From: Ascaphus truei
Taxonomy: Eukaryota > Chordata > Amphibia > Anura > Ascaphidae
DNA length: 64,000 nt
Assembly (NCBI GenBank): GCA_036426205.1
Contig: CM071568.1
Coordinates: 45,698,705 to 45,762,704, forward strand
Direction of reading: 5' to 3'
The notes beneath the pieces were generated by a model. That model ran no database searches, was not told the origin of the DNA, and worked only from the letters and a program-made list of their open reading frames with translations. Made by a program: the position numbers and the translations under genes. Each line of letters begins with the position of its first letter. Positions within the stretch are counted from its first letter, which is position 1. This document shows, one piece after another, positions 53,452-64,000 of this stretch.

Positions 53452-55227
53452 GTGTGAACATGACAAAGAAAAAAGAATCCCAGATTAGCACTCTAGCATA
53501 CAAAAGATATCAAAATGTATTAAACACATATAACAAAATATATAATAAAAAGGATCCACAGTGTACCAAGGACTGATTGCTACTGAACACTAATTAATTG
53601 AAAATACATGAAGTTACAGACATAAGTATGAACACATTCAACAGATCACAAATAAGCTGGTATAAAAGCTGTAAGCTAATGTGTGAAAAACCAGAAGTAG
53701 TGAAGAGGTTAATGTGTCAGAAGTAACTATGTATAGGCTGCCATATGCACACGCAGAGACCCAAATCCTAAAGTGTGGAGGCAACTAAGTTGTCTCCTAG
53801 CACTTGGACCGGCCGGTCAGAATCACCAAAAATAAAGCTCAAAATAGATGCATATGCTGATGTGTGCACAGACAGTTGGTAATATATAGCAAACATGTAT
53901 GAGTATTGCACATTGAATTGGCACACACAGATAAGCAGCAGAGCTAAAGACAGATGTCAACAATAAGTATGATGGAGTACTTAGCACTGGTCCAAGTGGG
54001 GGTTAATAGTGGCTGGGTGTTTGCAACTGGAGCGCTGGTAGAGAGTCCAGATAGGGCTCTTTTGTTTGTTCAGGATCCAGCGGATATATATATGTGTGTA
54101 TATATATGTATATAGTTAAAATATTAAAATATATAGCATATTATGACGTTATACTTATACTATGTTTTTTCTTCATGCAAGATCAATTTTTCACATGGCT
54201 TATATTATCTGCAGTGTGCAGATAACTCGTGTCCTTATTCATCATTCATCTAATTATCACTATTAACTTACAGGTCTCTCTTGGATGATCTATTTTCATT
54301 TGTTCCTGGGTGCCATCCAAATGCCTCATACTGGGCATGGAAAGATTCAATCACTTATCTGTTTGTTCCCACATTAGGAAACGCATCCATCTCTCTGACG
54401 AATGCTTCCAAAACCTTAACCTTATCAGGAAACAGTGACCACAAACTCTTTTATTCTGCTCTTATCTTGTAGGTCACCCAAGTAAAACTTTGACATGTAC
54501 AGCTATATTCATGATGATTAATATAAACTCCATTTAAAAAGAACTTGCATCTACCATTCCACTTACTATGGCATAGGAACATTGTACTTGAGTAAAAGCA
54601 CTTACCCTTGTAACACAATCCCTGTGCTTTTTGTGTTAGCATTTCGGACATATTTAGTGGTATGTCAAATATAGGAAAACAGTATATCAATGAACAGCCA
54701 AATTCACTGAAACCCAACATTTCTTAATTATTAACCCTTTCTTCTTAACTATATAATGTTGCGTAAAAGCCTACACATCTTAAACTCTTTCTAATATTTT
54801 ATGTAAATTGTGTTGTTTCGTTACATCATCTGGCTAAATTATGATATGTTTTCCCACCACGCCATATTGCACCCAGATCAAGCAAGTCATTACTTCTAAT
54901 GTCATTATTTTTTTTACCATGTTCTCCGAGTTGATTTTCTCCTGATTCTCCACGTATTGTTGGGCCTCCTAAATTTGTATAATGCTATGTAACCAAGTCT
55001 ATAGCTGGCTAGCCATAGTGACTTAAGATGCTAGCCTTGTGGCATTAATGTACTAATGTTATTATTATTATTATAATAATTATTATAATGACTGTACAAT
55101 GATAACCCTAAGAATATAACTATCTGTATTGCATGTGAGATCTACCCTGCTCCATAGCTAGAGGTAGCTAGAAGTGTGGTTATAGAAAGTGTGTAAATAA
55201 CTTGTGACCCTATGGCAGGGTAGGCTA
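53449..55227. other. Unassigned AT-rich DNA
   Basis: 53455-54090 has the style of a PLE leader or end (aaaaaagaatcccagattag... gtattaaacacat) but no ribozyme or ORF was seen. The rest has no recognisable gene. Confidence 0.4.
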
Positions 55228-55232
55228 TATAT

Positions 55233-55787
55233 TGTCACAAGGGAGACTCCAGGAGCAGGTAGGACCTCGGTGGCCGGAACAGCGGGAGCAGGCAAAGATT
55301 GTTAGGGTTACGGGCTGAGGTCTGTGGCAGGCAGCAAGCAGGATCGTCGTGGGCAAGCAGGGGTCGGTGGCAGGCAGCATGCAGGATCGTCGTGGGCAAC
55401 ACGCAGAGGTTCAGCAACAGGAAGGCTGGAGCAGGACAGGGAAGCAGGAACTGGGCAGGGGAGAAGAAACAGGTCTGGGACTTGCTAGCAGGAAACAGAC
55501 TGGAGCAATCTAGTTAAATAGCAAGGGCCTTTAATATGAACAGGACTCCAATACAGAACAGGACTGGTACAGGAACAAGCTGCGGCAGAAGCATGGGCAA
55601 TGGCAAGGAGTCTGACATAAAGCAAAGGCAAAGACCCAAATTGGAAGCAGGAACTATAAGGACAGAGAATAGGAGCAACAAGAGGAGACAGACAGACAAA
55701 CCCCAGAGCAGACAGAAAGCAGCAGCACACCTGGTGGACAAGGAAAGGAACTATGGCTAGGAGCAGGATGTCTAGGAGACCCTGACA
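55233..55787 (-). mobile_element. 3' LTR of coiled-coil LTR element (555 bp)
   Basis: In minus sense starts TGTCAGGGTCTCC, ends CTCCCTTGTGACA. Preceded in minus sense by the polypurine tract at 55788-55806. TATA-like CTTATAG at 55660-55654 lies about 26-31 bp before GCCTTTGCTTT (55629-55619), the likely RNA start. The flanking 5-mer tatat (55228-55232) matches 59796-59800. Confidence 0.9.
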
Positions 55788-55806
55788 TTACTCCCCCCCT
55801 CTCTCG
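55788..55806 (-). other. Polypurine tract of the coiled-coil LTR element
   Basis: Minus strand reads GAGAGAGGGGGGGAGTAA directly before the TGTCA of the 3' LTR: the plus-strand primer site of LTR elements. It fixes element orientation as minus. Confidence 0.85.
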
Positions 55807-56563
55807 AGAGCGTTCTCCGGATGATCCTCCAGGCTCTTCCCGGAGGCCTTGATGAAAAATGGACTCAAATGACCCACCTCTTGTGGTCTGTCAGCAGGCA
55901 GAGGGTACTCCACAGGTACAGACTGAAAAAGTCCATCAGAAAGCAGACAGGAATTCAGTTCTCTCTCGGAACAGTTGAATGTCAGGATGCATGAACCCAA
56001 GAGCCAGAGAATCCGTGAGCAGTAAGCTTGACTTTGCTGAGTAGGTCACAGGCTCAGCAGAGGACACAATAGATACTTGTAGACAAACAGAAAACATGCG
56101 CTTGTCTTCCCTACGGGACCAAAGGAGCCAGTAGATCCTCCTGACGACCCTCCAGGTTTAGCGGGGGCGTCCCTGATGGAAAGCCGACTCATAATGGCCT
56201 TCGGAAAACACTCCATGTTTCGCAGGAACATAGGAATCAGCAACAACTCCGGACAGTCCTCCAGGCTCTTCAGGGAAACCTTGATGGAAGGCCAACTTAA
56301 TGTGTACATCAAGTGCTGATGGGAAATCTGTGAGGGGTGCATTTATCCTCATCACAGGAGCGTAGGCATCAGCATCAGGTACATTAGGCATTGCAAGGAA
56401 CTTCACAAGGGCTCAGTCTAACGTCATAGCAGGGGCATCGGGAACAGATACATCAGGCTCTTCACATGCGTCAGTGGGGACATCTAGTTGACTTTCTGTG
56501 GTCTCTTTTTGTGACCAACTTATCTTTTTAGTTTTGGAATCAGGAACTTCCCGATGGGTGCGT
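55807..56563 (-). pseudogene. 3' part of the element's ORF: Pro/Gly-rich repeats
   Basis: In shifting minus frames a motif recurs: SAFHQGRPR, LAFHQGFPEEPGGLSGVV and SIFHQGLREEPGGSSGE. A second motif resembles LNVPIDxNxExDAPVPEAPA (also DVPTDACEEPDVSVPDAPA), seen twice. These imply a repetitive C-terminal tail downstream of the coiled-coil. Stops and frameshifts are numerous. No known domain recognised. Confidence 0.55.
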
Positions 56564-58651
56564 TCAACTCAATTGCAGGGGCCTCAGGCACGGGTGCATC
56601 AGACTCTCCATTCGAATCAATGGGGACATTAAGTTCACTCTCCGTGGTCTCTTTATTGACTGCCGTTCCGTGGTATCACTTAAATTCTCATTAAGTCCAG
56701 CTATTTGAGTTTTCTGCTCTTGAAGCTGTCCTTCTGCACTTCTTTTCCCACTCAATGCAGTTGTCAGTTCAACTTCTTTGGAGTTGAGTCTCGACTCCAT
56801 ATCTCCCATCTGACTCAGAGCAAAGCTTAAATGTGTTTCATTTTCTTTATTTCTGACCTGCAGCTGCCGGTACTCCTTCTGGACCTTGTCCAGCTCCAGC
56901 TGCAGTCGGGCCTTCTCACGGGCTGTGTGGTCCAACAATTTGCCGACATCGGCCATTTTTACCTCATAGCGCAGTGTCAGGTCGGCCACTTGACGGACGT
57001 ACACCTCCTCTCTCTCCTCCTTCTTGGCAAGCTGTGTCTTGAGCTCAGCAATCTGCGCCTGCAGCACTATGAGTTGTTGGGATGTGTGTTTAGCTGCTAG
57101 CTTTAGCTCTTCCATCTTTAGGCATTGCTGCAATTTCCACTCCTCAGGGAGAGACGCCTGGTTGAGTGCATCCTGCAATTCTCCTCTCAGGGCTTTCATA
57201 TCTTCACTGTGATCATTTTGAGCTTTCTTCCATGCATCCCTCATTACGTCTTGGAGCTCTGCCAATTCCTTTGCTAAGGTCTAGCAGCTTGCCTTTTCCA
57301 GGTCTCTTTATCCTGGGTGTACTGACTGTTAGGGATGGAGCAGTGTCTCTGCTCCTCTAACTCTTGCTTCAGTTTCTGGACCACCTTGTGCTCCCTCTCA
57401 TACAGGGTTACCTGGCCTCTAAGCTTCTCCTCCAGCGAGGCTCGGGTTATGCTCAATGTGGCCTTCAGCTCCTCATGCTGCTCTTTGGGGACACACTGGG
57501 TACTCAAATGCTCTTGCAGCATTTTTATTTTGCTAGCAGTCTGGAAACTTTCTTCCTTCAGGCTTATGTTCTCTTGCTTTACTGACTCTCTGTCCCTTAG
57601 GACCATCTCATAGGCATCCCTCACTGTACACAGTTCTGTGTTTAGACCGTGGCCTTCCTGGCGAGAGTGTTCCAGCTTTGTATTTAGCCTGTGAACTTCT
57701 TTCTGAGATGCTTCCAGCGCTGCACCAACTTGATCCATGAAACTCTGGTACTAAGCAGAATCAGCGTAGGCTTTCTCCAGCTTACTTGACAAGATCACCC
57801 TGTCATTCTCCCACTGATACTTTTCTTTTTCCAAGGCACCCTCTGCTTTTTCCAGTGCTAATTGCATCCTTGACTTTTCTTCAATCAATAGTCTCTTCTC
57901 CTCTTCTAATTCATGGAATCTTTTATCTCCTTCACTGGCTTGGAAAAAAATTTCTTACTCATTTGGTTTACAATTTCAAACCTACTATTTAACTCTTCGG
58001 AAGCGTCTCTCACAGAACGTATCTCTGTTTTAAAGTAGCAAATCTCTTCCTGGCAGACTTTACGCTCTTTATTAAGCCTGGGAACTTCCTTCTGAGAGGT
58101 TTCCAGCGCTGTGCAAACTTGATCAATGAAACTCTGGTTATAGGCAGAATCGGCGTATGCCTTCTCTAGTTTACTTGAAAGGATCACCCTGTCCCTCTCC
58201 AACTGATCTTTTTCTTTCTCTTGGAAAACACACTTAGCAATTGCTGAGGACAGACAGCTTTGTAGTGCAGCTTTGGCTTCTTGCTCCTTATCTAAGCGTC
58301 CATGGAGACAATCATTCTCTTTCCGTGCAGATTGAAGTGTCTGAGTTAGGGCATCTTTTGCTTAGTTAAATACATCCTTTTTTTCTTCCACTATTCTTGG
58401 GATAGTCTGTGAGTTGCCTTAAGCTGCAGCATATCTCTTTCATTAAATGCAGACTTTCCTGAGGTTAAAGGTTCATCCTTAATTCCTTCTGCAACTTCCA
58501 CAGTAATACCTCCTCTCCTTTTCTTCTTTCTCCTCGCTTTGAGACGTTCTGAAGAATCAGTGGTACTGTGTTCACATTTATTGCTCAAGACTGTTTTCAA
58601 AGTGGGAGCCATAGCTTCAGACATGGGGAAACCAAACTCCCCAAGAAACAA
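56564..58651 (-). pseudogene. Coiled-coil protein ORF of the LTR element (frameshifted)
   Basis: Likely start MSEAMAPTLKTVLSNK (58624 on; the frame is open from 58651), a basic patch RLKARRKKKRR, then about 600 residues of heptad-rich coiled-coil spread over several frames. A unit beginning DRVILSSKLEKAYADSA and containing DQV-x-ALE-SQKEV-RLN occurs twice (about 58190-57960 and 57800-57560), an internal duplication of about 130 residues. Later: YEREHKVVQKLKQELEEQRH, EWKLQQCLKMEELKLAAKHT and LQLELDKVQKEYRQLQVRNK. The style is golgin/myosin-tail-like. Stops near 58345 and 57750 and frameshifts near 58391, 57910, 57275 and 56660 break it. The homolog is not recognised; it may be a captured host gene or a Gag substitute. 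Confidence 0.75.
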
Positions 58652-59288
58652 GTTAAGAGGAAATGTGTCTTTAAAGCAGAAGCATTAGAATGAACAACAG
58701 AAATATTAGACACAGAGAGACACAAGATAGGAGAGCTGACCTTTTGAGACCTTAGCATCACTCACAGAGATATAAATTGCAAGGACAAACATAGACAAAG
58801 AAACCTGTAGTTATATCTGAATCTTTAGACATCAGGCGTAGGGATATCACAGACAGAGAAAACTGCAATTAAATCTGAATCTTTAGACATCAGGCATAGA
58901 AATATCACAGGTTGCAGAGAAATCACAACATAAGCAATAAAGCAATGAGTTATCTTGATTTGAAACGTAACCCTGTAAAGAAGCAGTGGTCCAACCAAGG
59001 TAAGCAAAGAAAACAAAAACAAACCTTGTCCAGGGAATGAAAGTCAGAGTCTAAAATGGTGATAATACCAGGTACTGCAAGGGTTACCCCAGGCACTGCA
59101 ACAAAAAAAACCTCAAAGAAAGTTACACTGGTCTCTGCAGCAAAAAAAAACTTCAGGGTCCCAAACTTTAACAAAAAGTACTTATCTTTCTCCCACGCAA
59201 GCGGGAGGGGTCTGCTAAACCAGGTTGGAAAGAGTGCAGGCAGAAAAGGGGTCTGTTTCAGCGAGGTCCCGAAGTGGCCTTTGCTTTC
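58652..59288 (-). other. 5' leader of the coiled-coil LTR element with self-priming site
   Basis: Just inside the 5' LTR the minus strand reads G then AAAGCAAAGGC (59287-59277). This is exactly complementary to GCCTTTGCTTT in the 3' LTR (55629-55619), at the position expected for the RNA 5' end. The rest is a non-coding leader with pyrimidine-rich tracts before AG dinucleotides that could be splice acceptors, and a duplicated ctgaatctttagacatcaggc segment at about 58817-58895. Confidence 0.6.
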
Positions 59289-59795
59289 TGTCACGAGGGA
59301 GACTCCAGGAGCGGGTAGGACCTCGGTGGCCGGAACAGCAGGAGCAGGCAAAGATTGTTGGGGTCACAGGCTGAGGTCTGTGGCATGCAGCAAGCAGGAT
59401 AGTCGTGGGCAAGCAGGATCGTCGTGGGCAAGCAGGATCGTCGTGGGCAACACGCAGAGGTTCGGCAACAGGATGTCTGGAGCAGGACAGGGGAGCAGGA
59501 ACTGGGCAGGGGAGCAGAAACAGGTCTGGGACTTGCTAGCAGGAAACAAACTGGGGCAATCTAGTTAAATAGCAAGGACCTTTAATATGAACAGGACTCC
59601 AATACAGAACAGAACTGGTAGAGGAACAGATACAGGAACAAGCTGCAGCAGAAGCATGGGCAATGGCAGAGAGCAGGAGCAACAAGAGGAGACAGACAGA
59701 CAGACAAACCCCAGAGCAGACAGAAAGCAGCAGCACACCCAGTGGACAAGGAAAGGAACTATGGCTAGGAGCAGGATGTCTAGGAGACCCTGACA
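59289..59795 (-). mobile_element. 5' LTR of coiled-coil LTR element (507 bp)
   Basis: Aligns with 55233-55787. Lacks about 60 bp that include the putative TATA box and RNA start, so this copy could no longer be transcribed normally. Followed in plus sense by tatat (59796-59800), the target duplication. Confidence 0.9.
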
Positions 59796-59800
59796 TATAT

Positions 59801-60660
59801 ATATATATTGAAACAGGAATTAAGTCCCTAAAAGACCATTTTGAGGACCTCAAAAATAGGGATGTAGACAAATACAATCCATTAGGCAAAGTCCATTCTG
59901 CTTAATCATATAAGAATGGAAACATTTTAGAGAATTAGTGAGGGAGTTCTCTCTGATTGGGGAGATCACAAAATCAGGGCCAGGGGAAGTATACATTCTT
60001 CTCCCCTCCACATAATTCATACTCCATATTCTAGTCCATCCGGACATTCTGGAAGGGATCTCCCAGTCAGGGATAGGCCCAATTACCTGCTTGGACCATG
60101 CCCCAGTTGAGTTAATCCGCCTTCCCCCCATGAGAGTTAGTCAGTGGAGGCTCAATAATTCCCTCCTGAATATCTCAGAAATCAAGGACAGAATAAAACC
60201 CTCGCTTGAGATTTTTTTTTAGATTAAACGAGGGCTCGTTTGAATCGGAGTCCACTCTATGGGGGGCGCATAAGGTTGCAATCAGAGGTCCTCTCATTTC
60301 GATAGCATCCCATAGAAAATTATCTAACCTGTAAATTTACTAAGTGCCTCTGGGAGAGGATATCAATCCTAGAGCGTGGCCACAAAAATAGCCCATCCAT
60401 GAAGCTCTACAAGGCACTACTGAGGGCTAAAGAGGACTTAAAGCAGGTCCAATTTGAGGATATTGCAAATGCACTGAAATGCACGAAACAACTGTTTTAT
60501 GATGGGAAATAAAGCATATCCTATTCTTAACCGCAAATTGCGAGAGATCCAGTCAAGAATTCAGATCAATGCAATTAAATTGAAAAATGCTGATATCATG
60601 TTTAATGCCCCTTTGATTGCAGAGTTTCACAATTTCTATTCTAACTGATTAGCTCCTGGT
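59801..60660 (+). mobile_element. Tx1/L1-type LINE ORF2 fragment (end of endonuclease, start of RT region)
   Basis: Plus frames show YTFFSPPHNSYSI-like and LDHAPVELIRLPPMRVSQWRL residues, then NNSLLNISEIKDRIKPSLEI, and NRKLREIQSRIQINAIKLKN before IAEFHNFYSN. This is the end of an APE-type endonuclease (SDHxPV motif) and the linker before RT of L1/Tx1 LINEs. Broken by stops. Truncated on both sides. Confidence 0.75.
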
Positions 60661-60879
60661 AGGCAGCAATATGCTGTATACAAAGACTATATTGCAATGC
60701 AAGGGCATATGGTGGATATGCATGTAAAATGCGTAAAGTGAGAGAGTAACCCAATGAGCATTAGATTTGATGCTGTGCAGGGAAACATGGCATGTCGTGC
60801 TTCCGGTTTCTATATAGTTTTTTTTCTGAGAGCTGGAGATTTTGATCATGCTGGTTGTCGCCATGTTTACTGCTGCCTG

Positions 60880-61176
60880 TTAGGCTTTGTGCCCGCTGGC
60901 GCTGAGCGCGCTCATGCTTGGATAGCCCTCCAAGCATGAACGCTGGGTGTCCTTAAAATTTTTGCAAGTGCTCGCAGGGGGAGGAGGGGGACGCTGCAAG
61001 GGTAGCTGAGCGCGCTAGAAAGTTTAAAAAATTTGTTTACTTAAGCGCCGGTGATTGTGTGTGCCCGCACATACGCGCGCGCACATCGTGTGAGTGGGGA
61101 CTTGCATATATATATATATGCAAGTCACCTCGCCTAGCGCCGCCCGCTCAGCACTAGCGGGGACGCAGCAGCCTTA
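60880..61176. mobile_element. MITE with TTAGGCT ends (297 bp)
   Basis: Left TTAGGCTTTGTGCCCGCTGG and right end (reverse complement) TAAGGCTGCTGCGTCCCCGC align with small gaps and both continue into GCTGAGCG. CpG-rich. A perfect palindrome gacttgcatatat/atatatgcaagtc lies at 61108-61136. Confidence 0.55.
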
Positions 61177-61959
61177 TGCTGCAAGATAGAACTGTGCCTA
61201 CAAACCATCTGCAAGACGCTGTCTTTTAAAAAGTTTCTGTAAGACAGTCACTGTGATTACAACGTGTATCCAATAAAACAAATATTTTATTCTGCAAGTA
61301 CAAGGAGTATGTGTGTCTGATTATACGAAATGGAAAGATAGCAATAAATTGTCTAATTATTGTATAAGAACAACAATAAAGTCACCCAGATAAAGAATAT
61401 AGAGAACTTACTAGCGTTGACCCAAAAGAGCAGAGCCCTGAGGCACACCTGAAAACAGGGAACAGACAAGAAGAAATACTGAAAACAGACATTGAGGGAA
61501 CCATGGGACAGGCAAGAGGAGAAGTGAAGACAAAAAAAAAAAGCTTTCACACACTGAAAACGTTTGAAGCCAGGAAGGCTTTTACCTTCTCAGCCAATGC
61601 AGAGTTTTTGATGCTTGCAGAAGGGTAATGAATTAGGCGGGGGAGAAGAGCGTGCATGGGAAAAATATAGATCATAATATGGGCATCACTTATCTCCTAA
61701 AGATCAGAAGATCACTGTGAAAAGGATGGCTGAAAATAAATTTCCTATTATCTATTCAAAAGCAGATATGCTGTTCTTTTGGCTTTCACGCATAGGGTCA
61801 TTGTGATGAACCGTAGGGCAATATTTACTAAGCAGTACTATGTCTTAAGATGCCCTCTGGCATCACTTGATCAGGCTGTAGAGTGTTTTCAGGTACCAGA
61901 ACGTGTCCTATTGTTCAGTACCTCTTAGCAAATATGTGGCTCTGTCACTCGTGGGCAAC
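61177..61959. other. No recognisable gene or element
   Basis: Unassigned AT-rich sequence before the PLE-3 relic. Confidence 0.45.
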
Positions 61960-64000
61960 AGGCGGCCCCCAACCTCTGGTCACCCCAGCAGCCCTCATCT
62001 TCTGACATTAGAAAAATTGGTTCAAAGAGATCTCAATCCATTAGCAAAGGGCTTTTCTTTTACTTCATCACAATCCACAAACCTGACTAAATTAGAGATG
62101 AGCAAATTAGCCACGTTTAAAAAAGAAAATACATTAATAATTAAGAACGCTGACAAAGGCGTGGCAATTATTATTAAATCCTCTAGGATGTATTATACAG
62201 AAACTCTGTGTCAGCTTAATGATGTAAAATCTTATTTTAAATTATGAGCCAACTCCACCCAACAATTCCTTACAGAAGTGAGGGATCTGTTGGATTTGAG
62301 GGTGCTACTCCACGTCCTGGAGGAGACTGAATATGCCTTTGTGTTTACCAAGAACCCCACTGTGCTGATATTCCACCATCTCCCAAAGATCCACAAGTTG
62401 CTGGAGAACCTTCCGGTTTGCCCATTGTCTCCAGCACTGGATCTTTGGGAGATGGTCTTTCTTGGTAAGTTGATTCATTCCTCCAGCCTTTGGTGCATAC
62501 TTTACCTTCATTTTTGAGAGATACTGCCAATCAGATTAAGGCTTTAAAAAGGATGCGATGGTCCAAAAAATATCTCTTGATTACATTGGACGTGACATCC
62601 TTATATACCATCATTAATCATGACCAGGTGTGACTGCTGTCCAATATTTTCTCAAGCAATCTGCTTTATCAGGAGCACAACAGACTTTTCTTTTAGATTC
62701 TATAATTTTTCTACTCACACATAACTATTTTTTTATTTGACATAATTTTTCTTGCGAACACGGGGAACAGTGATGGGGACATCTTTTCCTTCATCTTATG
62801 CTTTATTCATGGGTTTCTGGGAGAGCACTCATATTTATGGTGATCCGAATAAATATAGAGATCCGAGTGTGTTTTATAAAAGATATATAGATGATCTTAT
62901 ATTAATTTGGGAAGGCTATCACTCAACACTTTACAGTTGTATTAACACACTTAATATCAACACGTTTAATTTAACATTTACACATGAGTTTCACCATCAC
63001 CATATACACTTCTTGGATCTCCTTCTATACATTGATGTTTCACAAGAAATACAAACAGATGTTTTTAGAAAAACTAATTCTCTCAACACCTTTTTGAGGG
63101 CTGACAGCAGTCACCACAGGTCTTTAACCAGAGGAATACCCACTGGACAGCTCCTTCAATTAAGGAGATTGTGCTCCAATGACAAAACCTTCATTCAGCA
63201 ATCTAAAGATTTAACATGAAGGTTTGCTGAAAGAGGTTACCAAGACTTGACAATCAAAGAGGTCTTCGACCATGCCTATTGGTCAGATCGAGACAGTCTA
63301 GTTTCCAAATGTGGAGGAATAAAAGGGGTTAAACTATATTACTCACCATAAGAAGCAAGACACCGCTCCTCCTTTTCAGTAAACAAGCCCCACAAATCAA
63401 TTATCCACAAACATTGGGGAGTCTTCAGTTTAGATCCCGAATTGATTCCTTTCACAAAAATGGGCCCTAAGTTTGCCTTCAGAAAAGCGAAAACATTGAC
63501 GGCACATCTCTCCCCTTGTTTATACAGTTCTAGTTTAGAAAAGGTTCCTTGCAAACAAATTCTTAAAGGCTTTAACAAATGTGCAACTTGCAAAACATGC
63601 GATTTCGCCCTCCCTTCCAGATCTTTGACAGTCAAAAGGATGAGGTCCAGATACATTATTAAAACCTTTATCCACTTTAACACAAAGTTTGTGGTTTCTA
63701 CTTATGGTGCGGATGCGGTAGAGGATGTGTGGGAAGGACAATTAGACCACTAAAACAAAGGATACTGGAACACATCCGCCGTATTAAAAACAAGAACAAT
63801 ACACATCCAGTACTGAGACATTTTATGCAATGTCCAAAGGGAGGACTAACGAACTTTAGATTTGTTGGGATTGAGCACATCAACATGCCTATCCAGGGAG
63901 GAGATAGAATGAACTTGTTAAACAAAAGGGAAATGTTCTGGATTTTTTCCCTGGACACACTCAGCCCGTCTGGTATTAATACAGACTGGAAACTCCAACA
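61960..64000 (+). pseudogene. PLE-3 relic: RT plus GIY-YIG, runs off the window
   Basis: 5'-truncated. Shifting plus frames: LLTLEKLVQRDLNPLAKGF, LIIKNADKGVAIII, IFHHLPKIHKLLENLPV, TLDVTSLYTIINHDQ, GTVMGTSFPSSYALFMGFWE, FYKRYIDDLILIWEG (YIDD at about 62884-62895), HFLDLLLYIDV, KCATCKTCDFALPSRS, then nuclease residues VGRTIRPLKQRILEHIR and LLNKREMFWIFSLDTL up to SPSGINTDWKLQ at the edge. Closest to PLE-1 of the copies here. A dozen or so frameshifts or stops disable it; ORF1 is missing. Confidence 0.88.

Larger units (their letters stand above)
55233..59795 (-). mobile_element. Complete LTR element carrying a coiled-coil gene (4.56 kb)
   Basis: Two LTRs (59289-59795 as 5' LTR, 55233-55787 as 3' LTR), 5-bp TSD tatat, polypurine tract and a Tf1/sushi-like self-priming site. 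The 3.5-kb interior has no gag, protease, RT, RNase H or integrase. Instead it encodes a long coiled-coil protein with internal repeats in the element's own sense. LTRs differ by indels (a 60-bp deletion in the 5' LTR, an extra ggatcgtcgtgggcaagca unit) and point changes, so the insertion is not very recent. It is non-autonomous and would need enzymes from another LTR element. Confidence 0.88.

Noticed and set aside
30723..64000. Search for OSR2, the mammalian neighbour upstream of STK3
   Set aside because: No zinc-finger exon or other OSR2 peptide was seen; the gene is absent from the window or too far away.

Overview
This is vertebrate nuclear DNA, most likely from an amphibian and probably a frog. 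Two spliced exons match the Hippo-pathway kinase STK3 (MST2). The rest is AT-rich intron and intergenic sequence built from layered mobile elements typical of frogs: Penelope-like elements (PLEs), Tf1/sushi-type Ty3/gypsy elements, RTE, Tx1/L1 and L2-type LINEs, and hAT and Tigger MITEs. Species cannot be assigned from the sequence alone.

Layout. STK3 is on the minus strand: exon 1 (start codon at 30097), a 25.3-kb first intron, then exon 2 (4725-4805). Exon 3 must lie to the left of the window. The promoter is at about 30.1-30.56 kb and has a 51-bp CCAAT-rich tandem array just upstream. Intron 1 holds RTE fragments, hammerhead-ribozyme-bearing repeats, several hAT MITEs and a nearly complete PLE (13.9-18.7 kb). 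That PLE has an intact ORF1, an intact RT/GIY-YIG ORF2 and a ribozyme core in its 3' part.

Upstream of STK3 (30.7-64 kb) no host exon was recognised. A PLE relic (32.9-33.5 kb) is cut by a sushi-family Ty3/gypsy element (33.5-38.7 kb). That element carries a 1951-bp solo LTR with a 5-bp target duplication inside its RT and ends where a second two-ORF PLE begins (38.7-43.1 kb). MITEs and a half-L1 follow (44-51 kb), then a 33-bp perfect inverted repeat around a degenerate hammerhead (51.5 kb) and a CpG-rich patch (53.0-53.4 kb). Next is a complete 4.56-kb LTR element with a 5-bp TSD whose interior encodes a long coiled-coil protein instead of gag-pol (55.2-59.8 kb). A Tx1/L1 ORF2 fragment and a third PLE relic run to the window edge.

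How the parts fit. PLEs are known to carry hammerhead ribozymes and to encode an RT joined to a GIY-YIG nuclease. This window shows that system at several stages of decay: two families sharing an unassigned ORF1, 5'-truncated insertions, and short ribozyme-bearing repeats that look like non-autonomous satellites. Likewise, the coiled-coil LTR element would depend on a sushi-type element for its enzymes; both show signs of Tf1/sushi self-priming. The hAT MITEs carry RFX X-box and CRE palindromes. Almost every mobile ORF except those of the 13.9-18.7 kb PLE is broken.
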